This document shows, piece after piece, positions 1-10,723 of a stretch of 64,000 nucleotides of DNA (positions within the stretch are counted from its first letter, which is position 1; every line of letters starts with the position of its first letter). The translations under genes were made by a program, and so were the position numbers. The stretch comes from an uncultured Psychrobacter sp. Lineage in GTDB: Bacteria; Pseudomonadota; Gammaproteobacteria; Pseudomonadales; Moraxellaceae. The DNA lies in contig NZ_CANKZC010000001.1 of the NCBI RefSeq assembly GCF_947488565.1, positions 558,001 through 622,000 on the forward strand. Reading direction: 5' to 3'. The notes beneath the pieces are model-generated. The model saw only the letters and a program-made list of their open reading frames with translations, did not search any database and was not told where the DNA came from.

Positions 1-71
1 TGTGTTTATGGTTTAGGTATGAACCTGTGCATATATCGGCAAACTTCTTATCATTTACATAGGATGTAATA

Positions 72-1712
72 ATGCAAAAATCACTCTTCAAATTTACTTT
101 GTTGGCTACGGTTATTTTAGGTATCAGCGCTTGTAGCGGCGACAACAAAACCACTGATGAATCCGCTGCTAGCTCAGATGCCAAAGCGGCTAAAACATTG
201 CTTTATTGCTCAGAAGGCAGCCCTGCTGGCTTCGATCCAGCACAGTATACTTCTGGTACTGACTTTGATGCCAGCGCCTACCCTATCTATAACGGCTTGG
301 TAGAATTCAAAAGAGCTGACACCGAGATTCAACCAGGGCTGGCTGAAAGCTGGGATATTAGCGAAGACGGCAAAACCTATACCTTTAATCTACGTAAAGG
401 GGTCAAATTTGGTAAAACAGACTACTTTACCCCAACCCGCGACTTTAACGCTGATGACGTTGTCTTTACGCTAGAACGTATCACCAATCCAGACTTTGAG
501 TTCAACAAAGCCTATCCTGCTGAATTCCCATATTCGGTTGGTATGGGGCTGCCTGATATCATCTCTGATATCGAAAAGGTTGACGACTATACGGTAAAAG
601 TTACCCTCAGCGAGACCAACGCACCGTTTTTACAGAACCTAGCGATGGCCTTTGCTTACATCAACTCTGCTGAATACGCAGATCAGCTAATGGCTGCAGA
701 CAATGCCGCTGATATCAATACTAAACCTGTTGGTACCGGACCTTTCGTCTTTACTTCTTATCAAAAAGACGCGCAAATTCGCTATACCAAAAACCCAGAC
801 TATTGGAACAAAGATGATATTCACATCGATAACCTAGTGTTTGTCATTACCAAAGATTCAGCGGTTCGCGCCCAAAAAGTTCAAGCTGGTGAATGCCATG
901 TGTCCGCCTACCCTAAGCCTGCTGAAATCGACTCTGTCAAAAAATCTGGTAAGGCCACGGTGCTTGATCAGCCTGGCTTCAACGTCGGCTATGTGGGCTA
1001 CAATGTCGAAAAACCGAAGCTTAGTGACCTAAAAGTTCGCCAAGCATTGGATATGGCCATCAACAAAGACGCTATTATCAATGCGGTTTATCAAAGTGAG
1101 GGACTCAAAGCGACCAATCCTATGCCGCCAACACAGTGGGGTTATGATGAGTCGCTTAAAGACGCTTCTTATGATGTTGAAAAAGCCAAAGCGCTCATCA
1201 AAGAAGCCGGCGCTGATAATCTTGAAATTGACCTATGGTATATGCCAGTTCAACGCCCATACAACCCTAATGCCAAGCTCATGGCTGAGATGCTACAAGC
1301 AGATTGGGCGAAGATTGGCGTCGATACCAAGCTTGTCACTTATGAATGGGGCGAGTACCTAAATCGAGCTGCTAAAGGTGAGCACGATGTTATTTTAGCT
1401 GGCTGGACTGGTGACAATGGTGATCCAGATAACTGGCTTGGCACGTTATTATCTTGCGATGCTGTCGGTGGTAACAACTACTCACGCTGGTGTAATAAGG
1501 ACTTTGACAGTTTAGTGACCAACGCCCGCCAGATTACCAATCAAGATGATCGCGTCAGTGATTATGTACAAGCTCAGCAGATATTCAAAGAGCAGCTGCC
1601 TTGGACGACGATGGCGCATTCGGTGGTGACCGTATTCACAGCACCAAACGTTGTCGATTATAAGATTAGTCCACTGGGTTCAATACGCTTCGATAGTGTC
1701 AAGGTTGAATAA
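72..1712 (+). CDS. dppA: Dipeptide ABC transporter, periplasmic dipeptide-binding lipoprotein
   Basis: Extracytoplasmic solute-binding protein (SBP family 5) that captures di- and oligopeptides for the DppBCDF importer. The N-terminus is a lipoprotein signal: basic MQKSLFK, a hydrophobic stretch, then a lipobox ending in Cys21 (GISAC). The mature part follows E. coli DppA closely along its length, with blocks such as YNGLVEFKRADTE, GKTYTFNLRKGVKF, GTGPF, MPVQRPYNPNAK, TYEWGEYL and GWTGDNGDPDNW, and 546 residues is usual for the family. An AGGATG ribosome-binding site lies 5 nt before the ATG. It is the first gene of a same-strand cluster with dppBCDF and is separated from dppB by a hairpin. 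Haem or 5-aminolevulinate, also carried by some Dpp systems, cannot be excluded as substrates. Confidence 0.95.
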   Translation: MQKSLFKFTLLATVILGISACSGDNKTTDESAASSDAKAAKTLLYCSEGSPAGFDPAQYTSGTDFDASAYPIYNGLVEFKRADTEIQPGLAESWDISEDGKTYTFNLRKGVKFGKTDYFTPTRDFNADDVVFTLERITNPDFEFNKAYPAEFPYSVGMGLPDIISDIEKVDDYTVKVTLSETNAPFLQNLAMAFAYINSAEYADQLMAADNAADINTKPVGTGPFVFTSYQKDAQIRYTKNPDYWNKDDIHIDNLVFVITKDSAVRAQKVQAGECHVSAYPKPAEIDSVKKSGKATVLDQPGFNVGYVGYNVEKPKLSDLKVRQALDMAINKDAIINAVYQSEGLKATNPMPPTQWGYDESLKDASYDVEKAKALIKEAGADNLEIDLWYMPVQRPYNPNAKLMAEMLQADWAKIGVDTKLVTYEWGEYLNRAAKGEHDVILAGWTGDNGDPDNWLGTLLSCDAVGGNNYSRWCNKDFDSLVTNARQITNQDDRVSDYVQAQQIFKEQLPWTTMAHSVVTVFTAPNVVDYKISPLGSIRFDSVKVE

Positions 1713-1761
1713 CCTGAACTGATAAAGTCCGGTACGACATACACGATTGTTTAATTCGTAT

Positions 1762-1798
1762 TCGGCTAGGTCAGACCCTCTGCTCTAGCCGATTTTAT
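1762..1798 (+). terminator. Hairpin with T-run between dppA and dppB
   Basis: Perfect 8-bp stem, TCGGCTAG (1762-1769) with CTAGCCGA (1785-1792), 15-nt loop, followed by TTTTATAT. In binding-protein-first ABC operons such a hairpin usually gives partial termination or protects the dppA mRNA, so that the binding protein is made in excess over the permease. That role is inferred here. Confidence 0.6.
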
Positions 1799-1876
1799 AT
1801 AAACTAACTGTTTTGTCACGGGCACTCTTTTCACTGTCAACACTCTAATCATTGAACCACAACTATTGAGCAGCCC

Positions 1877-2893
1877 ATGCTACTTTATATTTTGCGTCGT
1901 ATTGCCATTTTAATTCCTGTCTACCTTGGCTTAACGCTATCAACCTTTACCCTGATTCGTCTCGTCCCTGGCGATGCCGTTGAGATTATGATGGGTGAGC
2001 GTATGGTCGATCCAGAATTACATGCTCGTGCCTTAGAAAGACTTGGTTTAGATAAACCTCTCATCGTCCAATATTGGGATTACCTAACCGGTATTTTGAC
2101 CGGTGATTTTGGTCAGTCCTTTCGTACACGTACTCCAGTATTGCAAGATTTCTTTGCCCATTTTGTCCCAACCTTAGAGCTGGCTTTGTGCGCCATTGTC
2201 ATTGCTAGCGTCATTGGTGTCAGCTTAGGTATCTTTGCCGCACTCAGGCGTGGTACGTGGATTGATTATACTTTGATGTCAGGGGCGCTGGCAGGATACT
2301 CTATGCCTATCTATCTATTGGGACCCATCCTAACAGGTATATTCGCCCATTATTTAGGTCTTTTACCAGTTGCTGGGGTGATATCTGTCGCTCAGTTTTT
2401 GGATGTTCAGCCCTTGTATGGCTCATGGCTATTGGGTTCTTTGACGTCAGGAGAGCCTGGTGCATTTTGGGATGTGGTAAAACACTTTATTCTGCCGTCT
2501 ATTGCCTTATCAACCATTCCTCTAGCGATGATTGCGCGGATGACGCGCTCTGCAATGCTAGAGGTGCTAGATGAAGACTATGTACGTACAGCACGAGCCA
2601 AAGGCTTATCGCCGCGCCGAGTGATATTAGTGCACGTTATGCGTAATGCTTTAATTACGGTAATTACTGTCGTTGGCTTACAGATGGCCACATTACTTGC
2701 TGGCGCCATTATCACTGAGACTATCTTTAGTTGGCCAGGTGTTGGTAATTGGCTACTTGATGGGTTCTTTACTCGTGATTATCCAATTGTGCAAAACGGT
2801 ATTTTACTGGTCGCCACCGCCTTGATTTTGGTTAGTTTATTTATTGATATTTTGTATGGTCTTATTAATCCACGTATTCGACATACTTCTTAA
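1877..2893 (+). CDS. dppB: Dipeptide ABC transporter, permease subunit DppB
   Basis: First inner-membrane permease subunit of the dipeptide importer (BPD_transp_1 fold). It begins MLLYILRRIAILIPVYLG, the typical DppB/OppB first helix, and has about six predicted membrane helices. The EAA loop that docks onto the ATPases is visible near residues 230-250 (DYVRTARAKGLSPRRVILVH). The C-terminus, ILYGLINPRIRH, is also typical. Length of 338 residues matches the family. It lies between dppA and dppC on the same strand; the 133-nt gap to dppC is AT-rich and shows no strong terminator, so read-through is likely. Confidence 0.95.
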   Translation: MLLYILRRIAILIPVYLGLTLSTFTLIRLVPGDAVEIMMGERMVDPELHARALERLGLDKPLIVQYWDYLTGILTGDFGQSFRTRTPVLQDFFAHFVPTLELALCAIVIASVIGVSLGIFAALRRGTWIDYTLMSGALAGYSMPIYLLGPILTGIFAHYLGLLPVAGVISVAQFLDVQPLYGSWLLGSLTSGEPGAFWDVVKHFILPSIALSTIPLAMIARMTRSAMLEVLDEDYVRTARAKGLSPRRVILVHVMRNALITVITVVGLQMATLLAGAIITETIFSWPGVGNWLLDGFFTRDYPIVQNGILLVATALILVSLFIDILYGLINPRIRHTS

Positions 2894-3032
2894 TTTAACA
2901 TTGATAAATAATTATATTACAAATAGTGATGATTGGCGCTTATATGCTTTAGAGCAATTTTAAAATTTTAAGTATTTTTTAGGAATAAGACTCTAAACGC
3001 CTTTAAAGCGCCGACCACTACAGGAATTGCTC

Positions 3033-3944
3033 ATGAAGCCTTCTGTTCTTCCCTCCGATGTCAATCTAGCAGCCACACCGCCTTCGTCTTGGCAGCTGTT
3101 TTTATCGACATTTTGCCGAAATAAAGGCGCTGTACTTGGTTTTATTGTACTCGCGTTAATGGTGATTATCGCCATACTTGCGCCCGCTATTGCGCCTCAC
3201 GATCCTTATGAGCTATTCACCGGCCAAGAGCAGCTCCCACCCGCTTTTTTGGACGGTGGCAATGCGATGTTTTGGCTCGGCACTGACGATGCAGGTCGAG
3301 ATACTTTATCTCGGGTGATGTATGGCGCACGTTACTCATTGTTTATTGGTCTAAGTGCCACTACTCTCGCTATGCTGGTCGGTGTTTCATTAGGACTTAG
3401 CGCTGCATTTTGGCCAAAGGTTTGGGGCAAAGCGGTGATGCTAGTCAATGATATTTTGATGTCCTATCCAAGCTTGCTATTGGCTATCATTATTGCAGCT
3501 ATCCTAGGCCCTTCTATGACCAATACGATTATCACCATTGCCTTGGTTTGTACGCCACCTTTTATCCGCCTGACACGTGCTACCGCGATGGTAGAGCTAC
3601 AACGTGAGTATTTTGTTGCCTCACAAGTGATGGGTGCTGGCGTGTTGCGTTTATTGTTTGTGACCATTCTGCCCAACTGTATGGCCCCACTTATCGTACA
3701 AGCGACGATGATTTTCTCCTCTGCTATTTTAGAAGCAGGCGCGATTGGTTTCTTAGGTTTTGGCGTACAACCGCCAGATGCAGAATGGGGCGCGATGCTT
3801 GGTACAGCGCGTCAATATATTCAAAGTAATGTTTGGCTAGCCATTTGGCCAGGTGTCGCTATTTTCTTAGCTGCTTTGTCAATTAATTTAACTGGTGATG
3901 GCCTACGCGATGCACTAGATCCCAAATTGAAGCAGGTGACCTAA
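3033..3944 (+). CDS. dppC: Dipeptide ABC transporter, permease subunit DppC
   Basis: Second inner-membrane permease subunit, pairing with DppB. It has a cytosolic N-terminal segment, a first helix near residues 32-52, the DppC-type motif [20 protein letters not shown], and an EAA loop ([19 protein letters not shown]). The C-terminus [13 protein letters not shown] is characteristic. I take the ATG at 3033 because AGGAA sits 7 nt upstream; an in-frame TTG at 3027 would add two residues. The stop codon overlaps the dppD start by one base (TAATG), which implies translational coupling. Confidence 0.94.
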   Translation: MKPSVLPSDVNLAATPPSSWQLFLSTFCRNKGAVLGFIVLALMVIIAILAPAIAPHDPYELFTGQEQLPPAFLDGGNAMFWLGTDDAGRDTLSRVMYGARYSLFIGLSATTLAMLVGVSLGLSAAFWPKVWGKAVMLVNDILMSYPSLLLAIIIAAILGPSMTNTIITIALVCTPPFIRLTRATAMVELQREYFVASQVMGAGVLRLLFVTILPNCMAPLIVQATMIFSSAILEAGAIGFLGFGVQPPDAEWGAMLGTARQYIQSNVWLAIWPGVAIFLAALSINLTGDGLRDALDPKLKQVT

Positions 3945-5020
3945 TGACAAAGATTTTGAACAATGCTGCTGTAGTAAATTCAACAGATACTGCGGCAACC
4001 AATACCCCATTACTGCTAGATATTGAGAATCTTTCGGTGACTTTCGGTGAAGGAGCGCGTGCTTTTCGCGCAGTGGACGATGTGTCATTGAAGATCAGGC
4101 AAGGCGAAGTGGTGGCAGTAGTCGGAGAATCTGGCTCAGGAAAATCCGTCACGATGATGGCCTTGATGGGTCTACTGCCACCTTCTGCGACAGTTCGTGC
4201 TAAGCGGGTAATGTTCGATAATAAAGACATGCTAAGTATGCCAGCCAAAGAAAAACGCGGCATTATTGGCAAAGACATCTCGATGATTTTTCAAAATGCG
4301 ATGTCTTGTCTAAATCCAAGCTTTACGGTTGAGATGCAATTGGGTGAAGTATTACGCAAGCATCTTGGTTTGCGGGGTTCGGCGGTTCAAACACGTATCT
4401 TGGAGCTGCTAGAATTGGTCGAGATGCCTGATGCCAAAAATCGTCTTAAAGTCTATCCGCATCAGCTATCGGGTGGCATGAGTCAACGGGTCATGATTGC
4501 AATGGCAATTGCCTGTGAGCCAAAACTCCTTATCGCTGATGAGCCAACCACCGCGCTCGATGTTACAGTCCAAGCGCAAATCATGGATCTGCTTAGCCGA
4601 CTACAACGCGAAAAACAAATGGCCATGGTACTTATTACTCACGACCTAGGCCTCGTCGCACAAAATTCACGCGATGTCGTCGTCATGTATGCCGGACAAG
4701 TGGTTGAAACCAGTACCGTACCAGAGATTTTTCAAAAACCTGCGCATCCTTATACTGAAGCTTTGTTACAGGCTATTCCTGAGCTGGCTATCGGTCAAGA
4801 CCGACTCAACAGCTTGCCAGGTGTGGTACCCAGTCAATACGATCGGCCAAATGGTTGCTTACTGTCTCCTCGTTGTCCGTATAAAGAGCCAGCTTGTGAT
4901 GTACCACCGCCCATTTTAGCGACGCCTACTGGCAACGTGCGCTGTATTCACTCAGATCTGCCAGACTTACCTTCTCACACTTCTATCGCCAACGCTGCTA
5001 CTTTGGAGTCCCAAGCATGA
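3944..5020 (+). CDS. dppD: Dipeptide ABC transporter, ATPase subunit DppD
   Basis: Cytoplasmic ATPase of the dipeptide importer. The core motifs are Walker A GESGSGKS (61-68), Q-loop Q117, signature LSGGMSQ (175-181), Walker B LLIADE (195-200) and H-loop His233. A C-terminal oligopeptide-transporter domain carries a Cys cluster ([14 protein letters not shown]), which in some DppD/DppF-type ATPases binds an iron-sulfur cluster. An extended N-terminus of about 20 polar residues precedes the ABC domain. It overlaps dppC by 1 nt and dppF by 4 nt, so it is translationally coupled on both sides. Confidence 0.94.
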   Translation: MTKILNNAAVVNSTDTAATNTPLLLDIENLSVTFGEGARAFRAVDDVSLKIRQGEVVAVVGESGSGKSVTMMALMGLLPPSATVRAKRVMFDNKDMLSMPAKEKRGIIGKDISMIFQNAMSCLNPSFTVEMQLGEVLRKHLGLRGSAVQTRILELLELVEMPDAKNRLKVYPHQLSGGMSQRVMIAMAIACEPKLLIADEPTTALDVTVQAQIMDLLSRLQREKQMAMVLITHDLGLVAQNSRDVVVMYAGQVVETSTVPEIFQKPAHPYTEALLQAIPELAIGQDRLNSLPGVVPSQYDRPNGCLLSPRCPYKEPACDVPPPILATPTGNVRCIHSDLPDLPSHTSIANAATLESQA

Positions 5021-5988
5021 GTAATAAAGTGGTCTTAAAAGCAGACAATTTACACAAGCATTATCCCGTCTCACAAGGTTTGGGCAAACCTAAAGCTTAT
5101 GTTAAAGCACTAAACGGCATCTCATTTGAGCTTGAAGCTGGTAAGACGCTAGCGGTCGTTGGTGAATCAGGCTGCGGTAAATCAACGCTTGCCCGCCAGT
5201 TGACGCTGATTGAACAGCCTACTGATGGTGAGTTATTTATCAATGATGAAGCAACGACTGGCTACAGCCGAAAAGCATTAAAAGATTTGCGCACTGAGAT
5301 TCAGATGGTTTTTCAAAACCCTTATGGCAGCTTAAATCCGCGTCATACTATCGGTTATCAATTGACTGAACCGTTAGATATCCATACTAAGCTATCAAAG
5401 GAAGAAAAGCGTAGTAAGATAAATGAGATGATGAGGCATGTTGGTCTACGTCCCGAACATGCTGGCCGTTATCCACATATGTTTTCAGGTGGTCAGCGTC
5501 AACGGATTGCCCTTGCCCGTGCTATGATGCTCAATCCAAAAATTGTGGTCGCTGATGAGCCAACCTCCGCGCTCGATGTCTCGATTCAAGCGCAAGTCCT
5601 AAATTTATTTATGGATTTGCAGGATGAGTATCGTACTGCTTACGTCTTTATTTCGCACAACCTCTCAGTGGTACGCCATGTCGCCGATGATGTGATGGTA
5701 ATGTATTTAGGCCAAGCGGTCGAACACGGGCCTAAAAAGGCCATTTATAATGCGCCAAAACATCCTTATACCATTGCTTTGTTAGCGGCTGCACCGACAG
5801 TAGCAGGTCAAAAAAACGACTTAACCTTACATGGCGAGCTTCCAAGCCCACTTAATCCGCCAAGTGGTTGCGCACTGCATAAACGCTGCCCTTATGCTAA
5901 GCCTAAATGTAGTGAAATAGAGCCCGAGCTACGAGAGTGGGATGGTCGATTGGTGTCTTGTTTACGGTTGGAAGAGATTTATGGTTGA
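5017..5988 (+). CDS. dppF: Dipeptide ABC transporter, ATPase subunit DppF
   Basis: Second cytoplasmic ATPase, forming a heterodimer with DppD. Walker A GESGCGKS (49-56), signature FSGGQRQR (156-163), Walker B KIVVADE (175-181), and a C-terminal Cys-containing segment ([14 protein letters not shown]). Its ATG overlaps the dppD stop (ATGA). It is the last gene of the operon; a hairpin with a T-rich tail follows about 150 nt downstream. Confidence 0.94.
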   Translation: MSNKVVLKADNLHKHYPVSQGLGKPKAYVKALNGISFELEAGKTLAVVGESGCGKSTLARQLTLIEQPTDGELFINDEATTGYSRKALKDLRTEIQMVFQNPYGSLNPRHTIGYQLTEPLDIHTKLSKEEKRSKINEMMRHVGLRPEHAGRYPHMFSGGQRQRIALARAMMLNPKIVVADEPTSALDVSIQAQVLNLFMDLQDEYRTAYVFISHNLSVVRHVADDVMVMYLGQAVEHGPKKAIYNAPKHPYTIALLAAAPTVAGQKNDLTLHGELPSPLNPPSGCALHKRCPYAKPKCSEIEPELREWDGRLVSCLRLEEIYG

Positions 5989-6137
5989 GATAAATAATTG
6001 CCTAGACTTGGGTCTGCAATACAATGTTAAATACGAGATAAAAAAAGACTTAGACGCGCTGACATTAAAGTTTTCATTTACCGAATAAGGTAATATTGCA
6101 ACTATAAAGTCATACACATCTAAGTCTGAATGAGTGC

Positions 6138-6168
6138 TACCAAATTTATATTTATTTTGGTACTTTTA
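6138..6168 (+). terminator. Probable terminator of the dpp operon
   Basis: TACCAAA (6138-6144) pairs with TTTGGTA (6056-type arm at 6156-6162) across an 11-nt AT-rich loop and is followed by CTTTTATAT. The stem is short and AT-rich, so efficiency is uncertain. Confidence 0.5.
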
Positions 6169-6176
6169 TATATTAC

Positions 6177-6497
6177 TTAATACTGCCATGGTTGGTCTTG
6201 TTCTATACCAGCCGTGTCTAATTTATTTCTTTTTTTCTGAATTTTGGTGTCTATCTTTTCCTGTTTTTTACTAGCTTTTTGATTGATATCGTCAATTAAG
6301 CCTTGAATCATCTTATCTACTTTGTCTTGCTCTTTTTGACGTTTCTTATCTACTTTACCAAGCTCCTTTTGACGCGCCTTGTCTATTTTATCTTGTTCTT
6401 TTTGGCGCAACTTATCAAGCTTACTCAGCTGTTTCTTAACCTTTTTACTGAGTGTGATATCATCTTTTGTATTATTCTTAGCAGATTTGTCTGACAT
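6177..6497 (-). CDS. Lysine-rich hendecad-repeat coiled-coil protein, function unknown
   Basis: Small (106 aa), very basic and hydrophilic protein. Residues 27-92 form six consecutive 11-residue units, each opening with a hydrophobic residue (mostly L/I/V-D-K), for example LDKLRQKEQDK, IDKARQKELGK and VDKKRQKEQDK. An 11-residue period is the mark of a hendecad, slightly right-handed coiled coil. There is no signal peptide, membrane segment or Cys. I choose the ATG at 6497 because GAGGAG stands 7 nt upstream; a TTG 15 nt earlier would put that ribosome-binding site inside the gene. Convergent with dppF and upstream of nothing obvious in a shared operon. I do not recognise a named family; a structural, nucleic-acid-binding or envelope-associated helix is possible. 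Confidence 0.75.
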   Translation of the reverse strand: MSDKSAKNNTKDDITLSKKVKKQLSKLDKLRQKEQDKIDKARQKELGKVDKKRQKEQDKVDKMIQGLIDDINQKASKKQEKIDTKIQKKRNKLDTAGIEQDQPWQY

Positions 6498-6647
6498 AAG
6501 GCAACTCCTCAATTGTATTGTATAAATTGTTTGGATACTTGATGTTAAGTTAATATCATTGTCTAATCAACGTGTTAGTACAAAACAAATACACATCGCA
6601 AAGCGCCCTTAAATTGGTAAACCAAACATAATATTAATCGTTATTCA

Positions 6648-6941
6648 TCATGTAGGCTGCTCAACGCCAAACACTTCAAAGTCCGACTCCGCAAACGACT
6701 GCTGAATAGCAATCAATTTCGCACCGCAGCTCGTCACATCACCACCGCGTGCAATAGGCGCACCATCGACGATAAAAGTAGGATCACCTGTCAGAATAGT
6801 AGTGACCTTTTTGCACTTTCTACAAATGACCTTATCCCCTTTACGTGAGACTTGCACGCCATTGTGCGTGGTATGCGGTGAACCCGTAATAACTGTACCG
6901 CCATATGTAGTTGTAGCGCCAACAGTGATATAGGCTGCCAT
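6648..6941 (-). CDS. PAAR-domain protein (type VI secretion spike tip), orphan
   Basis: A 97-residue protein built of short glycine-rich beta repeats typical of the PAAR domain, with Thr/Gly-rich N-terminus (TVGATTTYGGTVITGSP), a central Cys pair in ICRKCKK, and GAPIARGGDVTSCGAKLI near residues 70-87. PAAR proteins cap the VgrG trimer of type VI secretion systems as a metal-binding cone. The spaced His and Cys residues are consistent with metal binding. It has no C-terminal toxin domain. No vgrG, hcp or effector/immunity gene lies within the window, so this is an isolated tip gene, possibly serving a system elsewhere in the genome. Confidence 0.82.
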   Translation of the reverse strand: MAAYITVGATTTYGGTVITGSPHTTHNGVQVSRKGDKVICRKCKKVTTILTGDPTFIVDGAPIARGGDVTSCGAKLIAIQQSFAESDFEVFGVEQPT

Positions 6942-7065
6942 AATATTATCCTAAAGTATTATTCTAAAAACTTAGTTTGCAAAGAAGCATACTGCTTACT
7001 AAGCAGATTTCCATTTAGTTAAGCAGAACAACAAACAAATATCAATTAAAAGCCAAAAACCAACC

Positions 7066-7103
7066 AAAAAAAGAGCCACCAGAATTATCCAGCAGCTCTC
7101 TTT
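7066..7103 (-). terminator. Probable terminator of tkt
   Basis: Read on the minus strand, an 8-bp stem with one G-T pair (AAGAGAGC with GCTCTTTT) closes an 18-nt loop and runs into further T residues. It lies about 70 nt past the tkt stop. Confidence 0.5.
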
Positions 7104-7169
7104 CGTGCAACATTATTAACTTAACTAAAAATCATAGCTAAGTGCTGGGCTAAAGCCGCAGCCTAAACC

Positions 7170-9167
7170 CTAAACCAAATTATTCACCGCATCAACCACA
7201 GCATCAGTTGTAATACCAAACTCTTTATACAAGTCGCTAGCAGGTGCCGATTCGCCATAAGTGGTCATGCCGATGACTTTGCCATCTAGGCCGACGAACT
7301 TATACCAGTAATCGACATGGGCCGCTTCGACAGCGACGCGAGCACGGATATTGGCAGGTAATACAGCGTCACGGTAGCTGGCGTCTTGCTCCATAAAGAT
7401 TTCAGCACATGGCATAGAGACCACACGCACGCCAACGCCATTTTCGCTAAGCGTTTTATGCGCTTCCATAGCCAAGCCAACTTCTGAACCCGTGGCGATG
7501 ATGATGGCTTTTAGCTCGCCTTGTTCCTTCGCTAGTACGTAACCACCTTTGGTAATGTTAGCGACTTGCTCATTGTCACGTGCTTGATGTGGCAAGCTTT
7601 GACGGCTAAAGATGAGCGCTGATGGATTGTTTTCCGATTTAATCGCTTCTACCCAAGCAGTAGCAGATTCGGTCGCATCACAAGGACGCCATGTACGTAG
7701 GTTTGGCGTGGTACGCAGGCTAGTCAATTGCTCAACTGGCTGATGCGTTGGGCCATCTTCACCCAGGCCGATAGAGTCATGGGTGTAGACGTGGATGATA
7801 CGTTGCTTCATCAATGCACCCATACGGACCGCATTACGCGCGTATTCCATAAACATCAAGAAAGTTGCCACGTAAGGGATAAAGCCGCCATGGAGCGCAA
7901 TACCATTGGCAATCGCCGTCATACCGAACTCGCGCACGCCATAGTAAACATAGTTGCCGTCGCTGTCAGTTTCGATACCTTTAGCATCTTTAAATAGCGT
8001 CAAGTTTGAGCCAGCAAGATCTGCTGAGCCGCCTAACAACTCTGGTAATAATGGCTGTAGCGTATTAATCGCGTTTTGACTGGCTTTACGGCTGGCAACA
8101 TCACCGCCCTGTTCTTGGGTTTGTTGGATATAGTCCTTTGCTTGCTTGTCAAAGTCAGCTGGCAATTCGCCATTTAAACGGCGTAATAGCTCGCTTGCCA
8201 ATTCTGGATAAGCCTTTTTATACGCTTCAAAGTCCGCATCCCAGTTCTTTTGTTGGACATCGCCTTTGGCTTTGGCATCCCACGCTTCATAGATTTCATC
8301 ATCTAATTCAAACGGTGCATGCTTCCAAGATAACGCATCACGAGTCAAGGCAATTTCATCATCACCAAGTGGCGCACCATGGCTAGCGGCTAGACCTTGT
8401 TTGTTCGGGCTACCAGCACCGATAGTCGTTTTACAAATGATTAAACTTGGACGAGTTTTCTCTGCAATCGCTTGTTCAGTTGCTTGCGTGATCGCATCGG
8501 TATCATGACCATCAACTTTGATGACTTGCCAGCCGTACGACTCAAAACGGGCCTCAGTATCATCAGTGAACCAGCCTTCGACATCACCATCGATAGAGAT
8601 ACCGTTGTCATCATAGAAAAATACCAATTTGCCAAGCCCTAACGTACCCGCTAATGAGCACACTTCATGACTGATACCTTCCATGAGACAGCCATCACCT
8701 AGGAATGCATAGGTATGATGATCGACGACATTATGACCGTCACGGTTGAACTGTGCCGCTAGCGTCTTCTCAGCGATAGCAAAACCAACCGCATTGGCAA
8801 TACCTTGACCGAGTGGACCAGTCGTGGTTTCTACACCTGGTGTATAGCCAAGCTCAGGATGGCCGGGGGTTTTTGAATGTAGCTGACGAAAGCCTTTTAA
8901 GTCGTCAACGCTAACATCATAACCTGATAAATGTAGTAACGAGTAAATAAGCATCGAGCCATGGCCGTTCGATAACACAAAGCGATCGCGGTTGTGCCAT
9001 TGCGGGTCAGCAGGATTGTGCTTTAAAAATTTGCGCCACAGAACTTCAGCAATATCAGCCATACCCATCGGCGCGCCTGGGTGTCCAGAGTTGGCTTTTT
9101 GAACCGCATCAAATGAGAGTACACGGATGGCATTGGCTAATTTACGTTCGTTAATTGGGGTGGGCAT
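7170..9167 (-). CDS. tkt: Transketolase
   Basis: Thiamine-diphosphate enzyme of the non-oxidative pentose phosphate pathway that transfers two-carbon ketol units between sugar phosphates; cytosolic. The N-terminus carries [14 protein letters not shown] (about 27-40) and the ThDP/Mg motif GDG (157-159) to Asn188 (FFYDDN). The pyrimidine-binding domain has DLAGSNLT and [20 protein letters not shown]. Length of 665 aa is standard. AGGA lies 6 nt before the ATG. It lies downstream of serS on the same strand with a 270-nt gap that includes a likely serS terminator. Confidence 0.97.
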   Translation of the reverse strand: MPTPINERKLANAIRVLSFDAVQKANSGHPGAPMGMADIAEVLWRKFLKHNPADPQWHNRDRFVLSNGHGSMLIYSLLHLSGYDVSVDDLKGFRQLHSKTPGHPELGYTPGVETTTGPLGQGIANAVGFAIAEKTLAAQFNRDGHNVVDHHTYAFLGDGCLMEGISHEVCSLAGTLGLGKLVFFYDDNGISIDGDVEGWFTDDTEARFESYGWQVIKVDGHDTDAITQATEQAIAEKTRPSLIICKTTIGAGSPNKQGLAASHGAPLGDDEIALTRDALSWKHAPFELDDEIYEAWDAKAKGDVQQKNWDADFEAYKKAYPELASELLRRLNGELPADFDKQAKDYIQQTQEQGGDVASRKASQNAINTLQPLLPELLGGSADLAGSNLTLFKDAKGIETDSDGNYVYYGVREFGMTAIANGIALHGGFIPYVATFLMFMEYARNAVRMGALMKQRIIHVYTHDSIGLGEDGPTHQPVEQLTSLRTTPNLRTWRPCDATESATAWVEAIKSENNPSALIFSRQSLPHQARDNEQVANITKGGYVLAKEQGELKAIIIATGSEVGLAMEAHKTLSENGVGVRVVSMPCAEIFMEQDASYRDAVLPANIRARVAVEAAHVDYWYKFVGLDGKVIGMTTYGESAPASDLYKEFGITTDAVVDAVNNLV

Positions 9168-9386
9168 AGAGTGTCCTAATATTCGAATGAGAAGTATGGA
9201 GGATAAGAGGAAAATCGATTGAACAATGAAATAAAAGCGCGATAAACGCTCTTGCTAATAAGGTATTTAATTAAGGTGCAATATTAACATATTTGCCATA
9301 AGCCAAACCAAAAACGGTATCATAAAATCGTTCGTATTTAACCCATGACTTATATCGGTTCTATCAAACAACTGGCTAAAAATAAC

Positions 9387-9418
9387 AAATGACAAGTTTG
9401 CATTATAAACTGCCATTT
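9387..9418 (-). terminator. Possible serS terminator
   Basis: On the minus strand AAATGGCAGTTT pairs with AAACTTGTCATTT with one mismatch and one bulge, 7-nt loop, followed by a loosely T-rich tail. It begins about 20 nt beyond the serS stop. Confidence 0.4.
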
Positions 9419-9436
9419 ATATGTTCAAAACACTTA

Positions 9437-10723
9437 TTAAACTGAAATAGTCTCAGCACCGCCCATAAATGGACGCAATACTTCTGGAATAGTGATACTA
9501 CCGTCAGCGTTCTGATGATTTTCCATCACCGCAAGTAAGGTACGGCCGACTGCCAAACCTGAGCCATTTAGCGTATGCGCAAGACTGGTCTGCTTGCCGT
9601 CTTTGACCCGTGTACCCATACGGCGTGCTTGGAAATCACCGCAGTTAGAGCAACTTGAGATTTCACGATAGGTCTCTTGGCTCGGTAACCATACTTCGAT
9701 GTCATAAGTCTTTTGTGCAGCAAACCCCATATCGCCCGTACATAATTTGACGGTGCGATATGGTAAGTTAAGCTGTTGCAAAACATACTCAGCCTGTCCC
9801 GTCATCGCCTCTAATAGCTCATCAGATTGCTCAGCTGAGGCAATATTGACCATCTCAACTTTTTCAAACTGATGTTGACGGATAAGACCACGAGTATCGC
9901 GGCCGTGTGAGCCGGCTTCACTACGGAAACAGGGCGTATGCGCGGTGAACTTAAGCGGTAGCTCTTTGATATCCAGACGCTCACCGCGTACCAAGTTGGT
10001 CATCGGTACTTCCGCCGTTGGAATGAGATAAAAATCCATCTCATCGTTATTGGTATGATTGGTCAATTTAAACAAATCATCTTCAAACTTTGGCAACTGA
10101 CCGGTGCCAGTCAGGCTCTCAGAGTTGACAATATAAGGCACATACGTTTCTGTATAGCCGTACTTAATGGTATGCGTATTGAGCATAAATTGAATCAAGG
10201 CACGGTGAAGCTGTGCCAACTGACCTTTTAATACATTAAAGCGGCTACCAGTAAGCTTCGCTGCGGCTTCAAAATCAAGCATACTGAGCGTCTCACCAAT
10301 GTGAGTATGGTCTTGAATCTCAAAATCAAACTCGCGTGGCGTGCCCCACTTGCGTACTTCGACGTTATCATCTTCTGACGTCCCCACTGGCACATCTGCT
10401 GCTGGAATATTTGGGATTTGCAGGGCAACTTGATTGATACGTTCTTGTAGGGTGCGCAGGTCATCTTCTGCTATTTTAATCTCACCGCTGACACTTTGCA
10501 TCTGAGCCAATAGCTCGCTGGCATCTTCGCCTGATTTTTTTAGCGCGCCCACTTGTTTTGCACCTATATTACGGCGCGATTGCAACTCTTCAGTTTTGAC
10601 TTGTAGCGATTTACGCTCATTTTCGATGGTTTGCCAGAACGCCATGTCAAGCTCGTAGCCACGAGTGGCAAGTTGTTGCTGTAAATCGCTTAAGTCGCCG
10701 CGCAAGAGTTTTGGATCAATCAT
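9437..10723 (-). CDS. serS: Seryl-tRNA synthetase
   Basis: Class II aminoacyl-tRNA synthetase that charges tRNA-Ser and tRNA-Sec; cytosolic. The first roughly 110 residues are the long antiparallel coiled-coil arm that grips the tRNA extra arm (starts [11 protein letters not shown], the canonical opening). Motif 2 is seen in [15 protein letters not shown] and motif 3 in [20 protein letters not shown]. Length of 428 aa is normal. It is followed on the same strand by tkt. The 527-nt region upstream, to the divergent gene at 11251, must hold its promoter. Confidence 0.97.
   Translation of the reverse strand: MIDPKLLRGDLSDLQQQLATRGYELDMAFWQTIENERKSLQVKTEELQSRRNIGAKQVGALKKSGEDASELLAQMQSVSGEIKIAEDDLRTLQERINQVALQIPNIPAADVPVGTSEDDNVEVRKWGTPREFDFEIQDHTHIGETLSMLDFEAAAKLTGSRFNVLKGQLAQLHRALIQFMLNTHTIKYGYTETYVPYIVNSESLTGTGQLPKFEDDLFKLTNHTNNDEMDFYLIPTAEVPMTNLVRGERLDIKELPLKFTAHTPCFRSEAGSHGRDTRGLIRQHQFEKVEMVNIASAEQSDELLEAMTGQAEYVLQQLNLPYRTVKLCTGDMGFAAQKTYDIEVWLPSQETYREISSCSNCGDFQARRMGTRVKDGKQTSLAHTLNGSGLAVGRTLLAVMENHQNADGSITIPEVLRPFMGGAETISV

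Noticed and set aside
3883..4278. 131-codon minus-strand frame across the dppC/dppD junction
   Set aside because: Lies antisense to strongly coding dpp genes and has no motif; it is a shadow frame.
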